From Sporosarcina cascadiensis (GTDB lineage Bacteria > Bacillota > Bacilli > Bacillales_A > Planococcaceae): 64,000 nt of DNA. The position numbers were made by a program, and so were the translations under genes. The DNA lies in assembly GCF_009650995.1 (NCBI RefSeq), contig NZ_WHVV01000013.1, positions 32,027-96,026 on the forward strand. The letters are read 5' to 3'. The stretch's first letter is position 1, and each line of letters begins with the position of its first letter. The notes below the pieces were generated by a model. It was not told the origin of the DNA, made no database searches, and saw only the letters and a list, made by a program, of their open reading frames with translations. Positions 34,061 through 42,734 of this stretch are shown here, in pieces.

Positions 34061-34810
34061 ATGAATAAATCATTCGAAAAAATGTTTGCTGTACTAAGTC
34101 TGTTTTCTATGGATAAAACAACATTGTCCATCAGTGAAATCCAGAAAGAGACCGGGTATCCGAAGAGTACGATATTCAGAATTCTGAGTACGATGGAAGC
34201 ATTTAATTATATTGAACAAAATAAAGACAATCACCGTTATGCGCTGGGCTTCAAATTTTTTCAGCTAGGCAGTATTTATGCAGGGAACCTTGATTTCCGA
34301 GTGGCTGCATTGCCAATCATGAAAAGAATTGTTGAAGAGATGAGCGAGACAGTGGAGCTCAATATTCTTGACGGTACGGACCGTATCTGTGTAGAGAAAG
34401 TGGACAGTCCGCTGGATATCCGTAACTTTGTACGTATTGGTGACCGTAAATCCGCCAGACGCGGCGCTTCAGGAAAAGTACTGATCGCATTCCTCTCTGA
34501 CGGAGAAATGGATAGTGTAATCAATGATTTATATCAGGAAGAAGACTTTGATGAAAAAAGTTTTCGTGCTGATATTCAAAGAATTAGGGAACAAGGATAT
34601 GAGATCACAAAAGGGGAGCGGGTGCCAGGCAGTTTTGCTATCGCCTGCCCGATTATTAACAATAAAGAGGAAATGATTGCGAGTCTGACAATCGCAGGAC
34701 CAATCCAGCGATTAACAGATGAACGCGAAACTGAATTATTGAAAACGCTGGTGGCAGGTGCAAAAGAAACTTGCGAGAAGCTGGGTTATTTTGGCCGCCC
34801 CTATAAATAA
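34061..34810 (+). CDS. IclR-family transcriptional regulator
   Basis: The 249-residue protein has an N-terminal winged helix (LSISEIQKETGYPKSTIFRI) and the IclR effector domain (RIGDRKSARRGASGKVLIAF, then GYEITKGERVPGSFAIACPI). The start at ATG 34061 follows TGGGG and gives the normal length; a longer frame from 33971 adds 30 atypical residues. It lies between the two halves of the island and is the only regulator next to the catabolic genes on this strand, so I infer it binds the three operators at 25.1-25.4 kb. Confidence 0.88.
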   Translation: MNKSFEKMFAVLSLFSMDKTTLSISEIQKETGYPKSTIFRILSTMEAFNYIEQNKDNHRYALGFKFFQLGSIYAGNLDFRVAALPIMKRIVEEMSETVELNILDGTDRICVEKVDSPLDIRNFVRIGDRKSARRGASGKVLIAFLSDGEMDSVINDLYQEEDFDEKSFRADIQRIREQGYEITKGERVPGSFAIACPIINNKEEMIASLTIAGPIQRLTDERETELLKTLVAGAKETCEKLGYFGRPYK

Positions 34811-34869
34811 AGAAAAGAGTCCCTGTCAACTGACAGAGGCATGCTTTTCGGACACTGGAGGGGAGAATA

Positions 34870-36081
34870 ATCAACAAGACGACTAGTAAGGGGCCGTTAG
34901 ACGGCATTCGGATTTTAGATTTGTCTACGATGATTGCTGCCCCGTATGGAGCGACTTTACTGGGGGATTTCGGAGCTGACGTGATCAAGATTGAAATACC
35001 AAATAAAGGTGACACATTGCGGGGAATGGGACCTTTTAAGGAAGAAGAGCCATTAAGATGGCCAACACTTGCAAGAAATAAAAAATCACTGACGCTTGAT
35101 CTGCATCATGAAGAAGGACAGGAAATTTTAAAAAAGCTTGTTGCGAAATCGGATGTGGTCATCGAAAATTTCCGGCCTGGCACTCTCGAAAGCTGGAATG
35201 TCGGTTATGAAGACTTGAAAAAAGTAAATGATGACCTGATTATGATACGCGTCACGGGCTATGGACAAACAGGGCCTTACTCACATAAAGCTGGTTTTGG
35301 GACTCCGGCTACCGCGTTCAGCGGATTTACTTACTTGCATGGCTATACGGACAGGCCGCCAATCAGTCCGTCATTTTCATTGGTGGATTATATTACGGGT
35401 GTATATGTGGCATTTGCTGTATCGACAGCTTTATACCACCGGGATGCCGGCGAAGATGGAAAAGGCCAGTTTGTAGATATCGGTTTGTATGAAACGGTCT
35501 TTCGTATGATGGAGTTTTTAGTGACCGATTACGATCAAAACGGCATCATTAAAGAACGTTCGCCAGGATTGAGCGGACACTCCAGCCCAGCAGGTACATT
35601 CCAGACAAAAGACGGACACTGGGTTGTGTTGGTCACGAGTTCAGACCGTACGTTTGAACGACTGGCAGAAGCTATGGATCGTCAGGATATGCTGGCGGAT
35701 GACCGATTCTATAAAAATGCTGTACGCCTGGAGAATTTTGATTTGACGAATGGGATTGTAGCGGATTGGGTGAAAACAAAGAATCGTGATGAATTGCAGA
35801 ATCATCTTGATAACTTTGGCGTCCCCGTCAGTCCGATCAACAGCATAGAAGATATTTTCGAAGATGCGCATTTTAAAGCGCGTGAGAATATTGTAGAGAT
35901 GCAGCACCCAAGACTCGGAAAAATCAAGATGCCAGGGATTATACCGAAGTTTTCTGAAACGCCTGGTTCCATCCGTTCGATTGGCCCTGATTTAGGGGCG
36001 AACAATGAAGAAATCCTGAAAGGTCTGGCTGGTCTGTCAGATGAAGATATTCAATCATTACATGAAAGAAGTATCATATAA
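34870..36081 (+). CDS. CaiB/BaiF CoA-transferase with a non-canonical ATC start
   Basis: The 403-residue enzyme has GPLDGIRILDLSTMIAAPYG, ENFRPGTLESWNVGYED and the catalytic Asp173 (SLVDYITG). The family N-terminus needs the codons upstream of the first normal start (TTG 34921), which would cut off PLDGIRILD. Upstream codons contain no ATG, GTG or TTG. GGAGGGGAG (34857-34865) lies eight bases before ATC 34870, exactly where an ATG would be expected; ATA 34867 is the other option. Either a rare start codon is used or ATG has mutated. The enzyme would activate a dicarboxylic acid for the lyase that follows. Confidence 0.8.
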   Translation: MNKTTSKGPLDGIRILDLSTMIAAPYGATLLGDFGADVIKIEIPNKGDTLRGMGPFKEEEPLRWPTLARNKKSLTLDLHHEEGQEILKKLVAKSDVVIENFRPGTLESWNVGYEDLKKVNDDLIMIRVTGYGQTGPYSHKAGFGTPATAFSGFTYLHGYTDRPPISPSFSLVDYITGVYVAFAVSTALYHRDAGEDGKGQFVDIGLYETVFRMMEFLVTDYDQNGIIKERSPGLSGHSSPAGTFQTKDGHWVVLVTSSDRTFERLAEAMDRQDMLADDRFYKNAVRLENFDLTNGIVADWVKTKNRDELQNHLDNFGVPVSPINSIEDIFEDAHFKARENIVEMQHPRLGKIKMPGIIPKFSETPGSIRSIGPDLGANNEEILKGLAGLSDEDIQSLHERSII

Positions 36082-36094
36082 GGAGCGTTCACTA

Positions 36095-37033
36095 ATGGAA
36101 AAGTCTAAAAAGGTGATCATTACTGAAGTTTCTCCAAGAGACGGATTTCAAAGCCTGCCTCAGTCTGTACCGACTGAAATGAAAATCGATATTATCAATC
36201 GTATTTTGACTTGTGGTTTTAAGCAGGTGGAAGTCACTTCATTTGTCCATCCTAAAGCAGTCCCGCAAATGAGCGATGCTGATGAAGTGCTGCAAGCGAT
36301 TGACCGTCCTGATGGCGTTATTCTTCGAGCACTCGTACCAAATTTGCAGGGTCTTGAACGTGCGATTGCCGCAAAAGTGGATAAAGCAAAACTCATGCTG
36401 TCCGCAACTGATTCACACAGCTTGAACAATGCGAACGCTAAGACTATGGACGCGATGCGCGGTTTTGAAGAATTGGCAGCGCGAGCAGAGTCTTCTCCAA
36501 TAAAAGTCAGCGGTTCTATTTCTGTTGCATTCGGTTGTCCATATGAAGGAATAGTTCCAATTACGCGGCATATTGAAATTTGTAAACGTTACGAACAATT
36601 GGGCATAACTGATATTTCATTGGCGGATACGACGGGCATGGCTAATCCAGAAAGTGTAAAGAGAATTGTCTCTGGTTTACAAGAGCGGTTCCCTGAATTT
36701 CAGTATTCTCTGCATCTCCATAATACAAGAGGAATGGCATTCGCGAATGCAGTGGCGGGCCTGGCAGAAGGAATTGTTGATTTTGACAGTTCATTGGCCG
36801 GGCTCGGCGGCTGCCCGTATGCTCCGAATGCTAGCGGCAATATTGCAACGGAAGATCTTGTACATGGTTTTGAAGAAATGGGGATCCAAACCAATTTGGA
36901 CTTGGACCGGATTCTTAATACTGCAAAATTGCTGCAGGAAAAGTTTCCGAATGAATCGGACAGTTTCTTGCTGAAGGCAGGGAAGTGCTCGGATTTACAC
37001 AAAGCACCGACTGAACAAATAAAGTTGGGATAG
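36095..37033 (+). CDS. HMG-CoA lyase-like enzyme
   Basis: The 312-residue TIM-barrel lyase has EVSPRDGFQSLP (Arg15 and Asp16 are the catalytic/metal pair), DTTGMANPESV, LHLHNTRGMAFANA with metal-binding His residues, and GLGGCPYAPNASGNIATEDL with the mobile-loop Cys. Family members split 3-hydroxy-3-methylglutaryl-CoA to acetyl-CoA and acetoacetate. Because it follows a CoA-transferase and the island has a LeuCD-type hydratase, the related substrate citramalyl-CoA (to acetyl-CoA and pyruvate) is an attractive alternative. AAGGAG precedes the ATG. Confidence 0.88.
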   Translation: MEKSKKVIITEVSPRDGFQSLPQSVPTEMKIDIINRILTCGFKQVEVTSFVHPKAVPQMSDADEVLQAIDRPDGVILRALVPNLQGLERAIAAKVDKAKLMLSATDSHSLNNANAKTMDAMRGFEELAARAESSPIKVSGSISVAFGCPYEGIVPITRHIEICKRYEQLGITDISLADTTGMANPESVKRIVSGLQERFPEFQYSLHLHNTRGMAFANAVAGLAEGIVDFDSSLAGLGGCPYAPNASGNIATEDLVHGFEEMGIQTNLDLDRILNTAKLLQEKFPNESDSFLLKAGKCSDLHKAPTEQIKLG

Positions 37034-37056
37034 ACGGTTATCATGCTTTAACAGAG

Positions 37057-37087
37057 AGACACTTCCAAACTGGAGGTGTCTTTTATT
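37057..37087 (+). terminator. Terminator after the lyase gene
   Basis: AGACACTTCCA (37057-37067) pairs with TGGAGGTGTCT (37071-37081), followed by TTTATTTC. Confidence 0.85.
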
Positions 37088-37203
37088 TCATTTACATAAG
37101 ACTTATCCCTTTCTTAGAACAAGCTATATTTCAGAAAAACCTTAGCAATTTGCATCAAAAAAGGAGTGAGAAAGTCAGGTATGATGGAAATGAGGTGGTG
37201 GAG

Positions 37204-38076
37204 ATGGAATATAGCGAAGTGACTCAAACCGTCATTGCCTGTATCGAGGAGCATTTGCTGGAAGATTTGGATTTAGAGTATTTTTCGGCGCTCACAAGTT
37301 ACTCCAAATTCCATTTGTTGCGGGTATTTAAGAAAGAAACTGGAAAAACGATAGGAGAGTACATTAGATATAGACGATTGGCTGTGGCGGCTAATTTACT
37401 AGTGAATTCGAATGAAACCGTAATTACTATTGCTTTTACATTACGATTTAATTCGCAAGAGGCTTTTTCCAGGGCATTTAAGGAAATATATAATTTTCCG
37501 CCAGGTCAGTATCGCAAGCTAATGAAAATGTTTAGATTAGAGGGGGAGAATGGTATGGAACATCAAGAGATCAAGGGCTGGATGTTGAGCGGGACGAACA
37601 TAGAATTGTATGAAGCCAAGTTAGATACTCAAGTTTTTCATTCAGGAAAGCAGTCGGCTGTTTTATATTCTACGGAAGAGAACAGTGAGGAGCAGTTTGC
37701 TACGTTGATGCAGGAGTTTCAATCCGCTGCGTACAATGGAAAAAGAGTGCGGCTGTCCTGTTATTTGAAATCAGAAAATGCAACGAAGTGCGGCGCATGG
37801 ATGCGGATTGATAATGCTTCTGGCGATCCGATTCAGTTTGATAATATGGATTCACGTGCAATTTCAGGAACAACGGAATGGAACCATTATGCCGTCGTTT
37901 TAGATGTGCTGCCCGAGAGTGTGTCGATTCATTTCGGTGTGTTGCTGTCCGGTGCAGGCAAGGTCTGGATGGATGGATTCCGTTTTGAAGAAGTAGATCT
38001 CAATGTGCCCGTTACCAATATGCTTTCAAAGAGGCATCTGTCTGTGCAACCTGCAAATTTAGACTTCTCTGATTAA
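37204..38076 (+). CDS. AraC-type regulator with C-terminal beta-sandwich domain
   Basis: The 290-residue protein has an N-terminal AraC double helix-turn-helix (EEHLLEDLDLEYFSALTSYS, LRFNSQEAFSRAFKEIYNFPP) and a C-terminal region (about 120-270) resembling a galactose-binding/CBM-like beta-sandwich (VRLSCYLKSE, WNHYAVVLDVLPESVSIHFG, KVWMDGFRFEEVD). Such AraC proteins respond to external or small ligands of unknown nature. ATG 37204 follows GAGGTGG. Whether it controls the island is not evident. Confidence 0.75.
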   Translation: MEYSEVTQTVIACIEEHLLEDLDLEYFSALTSYSKFHLLRVFKKETGKTIGEYIRYRRLAVAANLLVNSNETVITIAFTLRFNSQEAFSRAFKEIYNFPPGQYRKLMKMFRLEGENGMEHQEIKGWMLSGTNIELYEAKLDTQVFHSGKQSAVLYSTEENSEEQFATLMQEFQSAAYNGKRVRLSCYLKSENATKCGAWMRIDNASGDPIQFDNMDSRAISGTTEWNHYAVVLDVLPESVSIHFGVLLSGAGKVWMDGFRFEEVDLNVPVTNMLSKRHLSVQPANLDFSD

Positions 38077-38112
38077 CAGAAGGAAGCGATGAGCGAGAGG
38101 GGATATTGTGAG

Positions 38113-38229
38113 TTGAAAACAAAAGCGTATGTAATTTCAGCACTCCTTATTTTCGCCGTTATAATTATCGGTAAAATCCTCTTTTACAATACCATTGGTC
38201 ATTTTGTAAAAGGTTTATGGGGAAATTAA
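38113..38229 (+). CDS. Small single-span membrane protein, 38 residues
   Basis: TTG 38113 lies 10 bases after AGAGGGG and opens a frame that begins LKTKAYVISALLIFAVIII and ends with HFVKGLWGN. It has one membrane segment, flanked by basic residues. It follows the AraC-type gene by 36 bases and precedes a terminator, which supports it being a real gene. Function unknown. Confidence 0.5.
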   Translation: MKTKAYVISALLIFAVIIIGKILFYNTIGHFVKGLWGN

Positions 38230-38333
38230 TAGGCAATGTAGGGTTGTGTTTAAATTTAAGTAGTTCCCAATGAAAGTTCGGGAAACATATGATTCTTCAC
38301 AACAGGTTATTTAAAAATAACATTAATTGTAAT

Positions 38334-38366
38334 AGCCCTTGATCTGGCGGATCAAGGGCTGTGTTT
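38334..38366 (+). terminator. Terminator after the small membrane protein
   Basis: AGCCCTTGATC (38334-38344) and GATCAAGGGCT (38350-38360) form a perfect 11-bp stem with a five-base loop, followed by GTGTTTTA. Confidence 0.8.
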
Positions 38367-38410
38367 TATATAGTAAGTGATCTTACAAATCTGGTTCGAG
38401 AAAGTCCTTC

Positions 38411-38761
38411 TTACGCCAAGATCGACCGAATCATATGAATCGAGTCCCACTCTCCGAATGAAAACTTAGTAATCGGATACTTTTTCGGGAACAGATGATT
38501 CTGTATTTCTCTATCATCGCAGCCTTCTCCGTGCAAATCCAATACTTTCTGACCCAGCCCGGTGAGATACTCCAGTTTCTTCTCCATCGCTTTGCGCCCG
38601 TCCTTCACATAGCCCGCATGGCAGCAGAACATTTCCTCATAATCATGTGACAGTACCGTCTCAATCGATCGGATGATATCGGGGATATGCTCTTCCCGCA
38701 ATACCAGCTTTGTTTTCGGGTTGACATAGAGGTCGCCGGAAAACAGCTGGCCTGTAAACAA
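38411..38761 (-). pseudogene. 5'-truncated metallo-beta-lactamase-fold hydrolase
   Basis: The frame encodes the last 116 residues of an MBL-fold hydrolase: it opens FTGQLFSGDLYV, the strand carrying the second metal-bridging Asp, and continues through the final metal-site His (CCHAGYVKDG). The N-terminal half with the HxHxDH motif is absent; upstream sequence is only 13 bases and then the transporter gene. The TTG start has no convincing ribosome binding site. It is probably inactive. A second, diverged remnant of the same gene end lies at 23212. Confidence 0.65.
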
Positions 38762-38774
38762 TTAGTTGATTTCC

Positions 38775-39551
38775 TTATATAAAAGCCAGCGATAAGGCGG
38801 TGGCAATGACTGTAATCATCACGATCACAAAGACTGTATCCATCCGGCTGTAGTGAGTAGTGTAATAGTACGTCCTCGCTGCGCCCATCTGATACTGCTT
38901 GGCTTCCATGGCAACCGCAATGCGCTGCGCACGGCGGATACTCTCTGCAAACAGGGGAACGGTGTACATCTGCAGACGTTCGTAAACGCCTTTAACACCT
39001 CTAGAAAATTGGATATTCCGGACTTTCAACGCATTCCTGCGAATCTGAAGTTCTTCCGTTACGGCAGGGATCAGCCGGAATGACGCGATAAAGCTGTACG
39101 CATATTTTGACGGCATCCGGAATTGCTGCATCATCGCGTAGAAAAACAGCACAGGCTGAATTGTCAGCAGAAATGTGAAGCCGACAAATCCGAATGACAG
39201 CGACTTACTGCCGAGCAGCAGACCGTGCTGTATGCTCTCTTCAGAAATCTTGATTAAATACCACTGCCATAGCACGGTATCTCCTTTACCGAACATGATC
39301 AGTGTCAGTGCGGAAGACAGGAATGAAATCAGCAGCGGAATCGACAGCAGGGCTAGCTTCCTGATGGAATAGCCGCTGAATAGATAGAACAACATTCCGT
39401 AGAAAACAGCCTGCCAGACAGCAAACGGGAAATTTTGATTAAAGAGCGTGATGAGTAATAGTGCAAAGAACACGACAAATTTCAGCGCAGGATTCACTTG
39501 AAACAGCCATGTTTTGCGCTCAGGCGTGAACCATGCGAGCATTCCGGCCAC
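38775..39551 (-). CDS. ykoC: ECF transporter transmembrane (T) component, YkoC type
   Basis: The 258-residue membrane protein has five or six hydrophobic segments and the coupling-helix arginines of EcfT proteins (YAYSFIASFRLIPAVTEELQ, then AESIRRAQRIAVAMEAKQY). It forms the energy-coupling module with the ATPase YkoD and the substrate protein YkoE encoded upstream. The gene overlaps the ATPase gene by 32 bases. A TPP riboswitch in the leader shows the operon serves thiamine or its hydroxymethylpyrimidine precursor. Confidence 0.85.
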   Translation of the reverse strand: MAGMLAWFTPERKTWLFQVNPALKFVVFFALLLITLFNQNFPFAVWQAVFYGMLFYLFSGYSIRKLALLSIPLLISFLSSALTLIMFGKGDTVLWQWYLIKISEESIQHGLLLGSKSLSFGFVGFTFLLTIQPVLFFYAMMQQFRMPSKYAYSFIASFRLIPAVTEELQIRRNALKVRNIQFSRGVKGVYERLQMYTVPLFAESIRRAQRIAVAMEAKQYQMGAARTYYYTTHYSRMDTVFVIVMITVIATALSLAFI

Positions 39552-41004
39552 CTCCCGCAGAATCCGTGTGCACTATGCCGTCAGCTACTGTCCAGACTGA
39601 TGTAGCAAAGTGTTCAACAATCTCCATATCATGCGTCACCATTAGAATCGTGACGCCTTCTGTCCGCAGCTGTTCAAGTTTTTCAAGTATCGCGAACGTA
39701 TTGCGGGCGTCCTGTCCGAAAGTCGGCTCGTCCAGCAACACAATATCAGTTTCGGGAGTGAGCGCGGTTGCGACACTAAGCCGGCGTTTCTGACCTGTTG
39801 AGAGCTGGTAGGGGTGGCGGCCGGCTGAATCCGGCAAGTTAAACAAATGCATCAGCTCCTCGGCATACATGTCCGCCTGATCTTTTGGCATGCCGTGTAA
39901 TGAAACGGTCAATTCCTCCGCAATCGAGTTCGTGACAAATTGCAGTTCGGGATTTTGAAAGACGAGGGACAGGCCTTTTGGAAGGGGCCGTTTCTTCTTT
40001 TTCTGGATAACAGGCTCGCCGTTCACTTCATAAATACCTTCTGTTCGCAGCAGTTGCATAAGTGACAGCAGCAGAGTGCTTTTGCCTGTACCGTTTTCAC
40101 CTGTAATCGTAATCCAGTCCCCTGACTTCACCTCTGCGCATTCTGCCTGGATTTTCGGTGTGTTTCCGCGAAAACCGGTAAAGTCTTTTAATCGAATTTT
40201 ATTGGAAGAACCGGCGGGCTTGCGGTTGTGCATCATCGAGCGGAAACTATTCAGTTCCAGATACTCTTTCCACACGCCCGGATACCAGATGCCATAGCGC
40301 TTCAATTCTTCTTGATAATCTGCGAAAATAGCCGCCGGCGGACCTTCTGCGATGATTATTCCATTGTCGCTGAACAGTACAACCCGGTCTACCCAGTCGG
40401 CAATCAAATCAATTTTATGCTCTACAATGATCACTGTTTTATCAGCTGCCGCCTGTTTAATGGAAGACCAGATCTGCTCCGTACCATCGGGATCCAAAAG
40501 GGCGGACGGTTCATCAAGAAACAGGACATCGGGCTCCAGCAGCAATACAGAAGCCAGCGCCAGACGCTGTTTCATGCCCTGCGACATTTCGTTAATTGGC
40601 GAATGTGATGTGTTCAGCTGCAGATCTACACGCTTGAGCGCTTCTTCAATCAAAGGTGCCATTTCATCCCGCGGCACTTGCAGATTCTCCAGCACAAATG
40701 CCAGTTCTTCATCTGCATACGTCATGCAGAATTGCGTATCAGGATCTTGGAAGACGAATCCCCAAGATTCAGGCAGTTCAATTTGGTCTGCTTTCATTGG
40801 CAGCTCAATGGAGTTTGGAATGATGCCGCTCAGTACTTGAAGCAGTGTCGATTTTCCGCAGCCGCTTGGTCCGAGCAGCAGAACTTTTTCACCCCGCTGC
40901 ACAGAAAACGAGAGATCTTTGAAAACTAATGAATCCTCACCCGGAAATTTTAGACGCAGATTGGTGACGCCGGCCGGGCATTGTTTCGAATGAACCATCT
41001 TCAT
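39520..41004 (-). CDS. ykoD: ECF transporter double ATPase, YkoD type
   Basis: The 494-residue protein contains two fused ABC ATPase domains. The first has Walker A LLGPSGCGKSTLL, signature MSQGMKQRLALA and Walker B VLFLDEP; the second has GENGTGKSTLLL, LSTGQKRRLSVA and IVLLDEP. It powers uptake by the YkoEDC complex. ATG 41004 starts just after the YkoE stop; a longer frame to 41040 would run into YkoE. The first signature (MSQG in place of LSGG) is slightly unusual. Confidence 0.88.
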   Translation of the reverse strand: MKMVHSKQCPAGVTNLRLKFPGEDSLVFKDLSFSVQRGEKVLLLGPSGCGKSTLLQVLSGIIPNSIELPMKADQIELPESWGFVFQDPDTQFCMTYADEELAFVLENLQVPRDEMAPLIEEALKRVDLQLNTSHSPINEMSQGMKQRLALASVLLLEPDVLFLDEPSALLDPDGTEQIWSSIKQAAADKTVIIVEHKIDLIADWVDRVVLFSDNGIIIAEGPPAAIFADYQEELKRYGIWYPGVWKEYLELNSFRSMMHNRKPAGSSNKIRLKDFTGFRGNTPKIQAECAEVKSGDWITITGENGTGKSTLLLSLMQLLRTEGIYEVNGEPVIQKKKKRPLPKGLSLVFQNPELQFVTNSIAEELTVSLHGMPKDQADMYAEELMHLFNLPDSAGRHPYQLSTGQKRRLSVATALTPETDIVLLDEPTFGQDARNTFAILEKLEQLRTEGVTILMVTHDMEIVEHFATSVWTVADGIVHTDSAGGGRNARMVHA

Positions 41005-41005
41005 G

Positions 41006-41575
41006 TTACCGGTCCAGCATCGAATATTCTTTTTTATCAACAGGACGGATTAAAGAGGTCACACCTGTTTTTTCAAGAGCGCGGACAATCAGTACAGCAA
41101 ATATGCCGGTGAAGATAAATGCGCTGATCGCACGCAGTCCATATTTCACAATGAGAGCCCAAGTTTCGAGCGCGGCATAACCGTACACCAAATCAAGTGT
41201 GAAGCTGGCAGCACAGGAAGCAACACCTGCAAGTCCTGCAACCAGCATGGAAAATCGTTTATAGCGGGCTGCCGCAAATACTAATTCAGCTGCCAGACCC
41301 TGTACAAATCCGTACATTAATACTTCAATACCGTGGCCTGCAAACGCTGATAAACTTGCACCTGCAATACTGGCAATCAATGCGGTGCCGGGTTTGCGGA
41401 TGAGCAGGTAGGCGAAGGGTCCCACCATGAACCACATTCCATAGATAAGCTGGCGGGCAACCGGCATGATTGGTTTGACTACCGTGTAAAGGTCATCCCA
41501 GAATTTCATGAGGATGCCGAAGACCACGCCGATCATGATGGTGATCAGCAAATCTGTAAACTTTAATTTCTTCAA
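41006..41575 (-). CDS. ykoE: ECF transporter substrate-binding (S) component, YkoE type
   Basis: The 189-residue membrane protein has five or six segments and the YkoE features DLLITIMIGVVFGILMKFWD and LIYGMWFMVGPFAYLLIRKPG. YkoE-type proteins bind thiamine or hydroxymethylpyrimidine. It is the first gene after the TPP riboswitch. A YkoF-like soluble partner is not present in this operon. Confidence 0.88.
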   Translation of the reverse strand: MKKLKFTDLLITIMIGVVFGILMKFWDDLYTVVKPIMPVARQLIYGMWFMVGPFAYLLIRKPGTALIASIAGASLSAFAGHGIEVLMYGFVQGLAAELVFAAARYKRFSMLVAGLAGVASCAASFTLDLVYGYAALETWALIVKYGLRAISAFIFTGIFAVLIVRALEKTGVTSLIRPVDKKEYSMLDR

Positions 41576-41605
41576 TAGATTCCACTCCTTTTATTTTTGC
41601 CTAAA

Positions 41606-41636
41606 CAAAAAGCCGTCTGAAAGAGCAGACAGCCGA
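41606..41636 (-). terminator. Riboswitch-controlled terminator before ykoE
   Basis: On the minus strand GCTGTCTG pairs with CAGACGGC around CTCTTT, followed by TTTTTGTTT. It lies between the TPP aptamer and the ykoE start. Confidence 0.85.
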
Positions 41637-41673
41637 GGAGGGAAATTCATCCCGATTATTCCATCGAACACGC

Positions 41674-41760
41674 TCTCTACGCTGGCATTACCCAGATCAG
41701 ATTCACGGTCAGCAGTGGTTTCATCTGCTATCTCAGCCTGATTCACTCAAGCACCCGTAC
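41674..41760 (-). promoter_or_regulatory. TPP riboswitch (THI element)
   Basis: Read on the minus strand, the conserved parts appear in order: GTACGGGTGCTTGAG, AGGCTGAGATAG, ACCGTGAATCTGATCTGGGT, and AATGCCAGCGTAG. With the terminator downstream it should switch off the ykoEDC operon when thiamine pyrophosphate is abundant. Confidence 0.92.
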
Positions 41761-41931
41761 GGACAATTATGTTAGCAATGCTAGTATACAGCAGACAGAT
41801 TTGTCTGGCAACCTGTCAATGATCAGAGCAAGATGCTACTGCAGAACATGGGTGCGCTGGTATAATAGAAGAAAAGACGGCGCTGGAAGAGTCAGTTGCT
41901 AGTGATTAATTGACAGAGAAGGAGTTTTTCA

Positions 41932-42507
41932 ATGAATAAACAGATAGCCTTTATAGATGTGGAAACGACGGGTATGAGTGCGGAAGGCAGTGAAGTGATT
42001 GAACTCGGAGTCATGCTCGGGGAATTTGAAAATAACCGGATTGTCCGTGTGACAGACGAGTATTGCGAGTTTCAGGAGCCATTTCAATCGATACCTTCGA
42101 CGATTACGAGAATTACAGGGATCCATGATCGGATGGTGAGAGGGAAGTCGCTTGATATGAATAAAATCATATCAATTTTAAGCCAGGCAGATGGGATCGT
42201 GGCGCATAATGCTGCATTTGACAGGGGGTTCGTCAGCCGGCTGCTGCCCGAAACGCTTGATATGGACTGGTATTGTTCCGTCCGGCAGATCAGATGGAAA
42301 GATTATGGTTTTGAAAACGGCAAACTGCAGCAGCTGCTGAACGCACACCGGATTGACGTGAAGCAGGCGCACAGAGCGCTGGATGATGCGAAAAATCTTG
42401 CAGTGTTGTTGAATCATTCACATTCGAAACTGGCGGAAGACGCAACGTTCATTTCATATTTAATGGAGAAGAATCCGCTGAAGAAGCCGGCTGGATTACG
42501 CAGATAA
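41932..42507 (+). CDS. DnaQ-like 3'-5' exonuclease (DEDDh)
   Basis: The 191-residue nuclease has Exo I FIDVETTG (Asp9, Glu11), Exo II VAHNAAFDRGFV and Exo III QAHRALDDAKNLAVL, the full DEDDh set. It is a stand-alone exonuclease domain as in DNA polymerase III epsilon, but its partner or nucleic-acid target is not evident. AGAAGGAG precedes the ATG, and an extended -10 TGGTATAAT lies about 65 bases upstream. It is a single-gene unit with a strong terminator. Confidence 0.88.
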   Translation: MNKQIAFIDVETTGMSAEGSEVIELGVMLGEFENNRIVRVTDEYCEFQEPFQSIPSTITRITGIHDRMVRGKSLDMNKIISILSQADGIVAHNAAFDRGFVSRLLPETLDMDWYCSVRQIRWKDYGFENGKLQQLLNAHRIDVKQAHRALDDAKNLAVLLNHSHSKLAEDATFISYLMEKNPLKKPAGLRR

Positions 42508-42514
42508 CTAATGA

Positions 42515-42564
42515 GAGCCGCCCGTAAAGTCATTTTTAATTGGCTTTGCGGGCGGCTCCTTTTT
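42515..42564 (+). terminator. Terminator of the exonuclease gene
   Basis: GAGCCGCCCGTAAAG (42515-42529) pairs perfectly with CTTTGCGGGCGGCTC (42544-42558), followed by CTTTTTGG. Confidence 0.9.
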
Positions 42565-42734
42565 GGGTTACGGCCGCTTAGATTACTCTATGATCATCCA
42601 TTGTGTTTTTAAGGATGGTATGGGTGATAATGCCTTAAAGGGAAAAGTCTTTAGTGAGCCTAAAAGCATATTTTTATAGAACTTTAGAACTCTGTAAGGT
42701 ATACTGTAATAATAGTTTAAAAGGAGTGGTTAAC

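Noticed and set aside
38411..38761. Functional metallo-beta-lactamase-fold enzyme
   Set aside because: The N-terminal half with the HxHxDH metal motif is missing and there is no convincing start.
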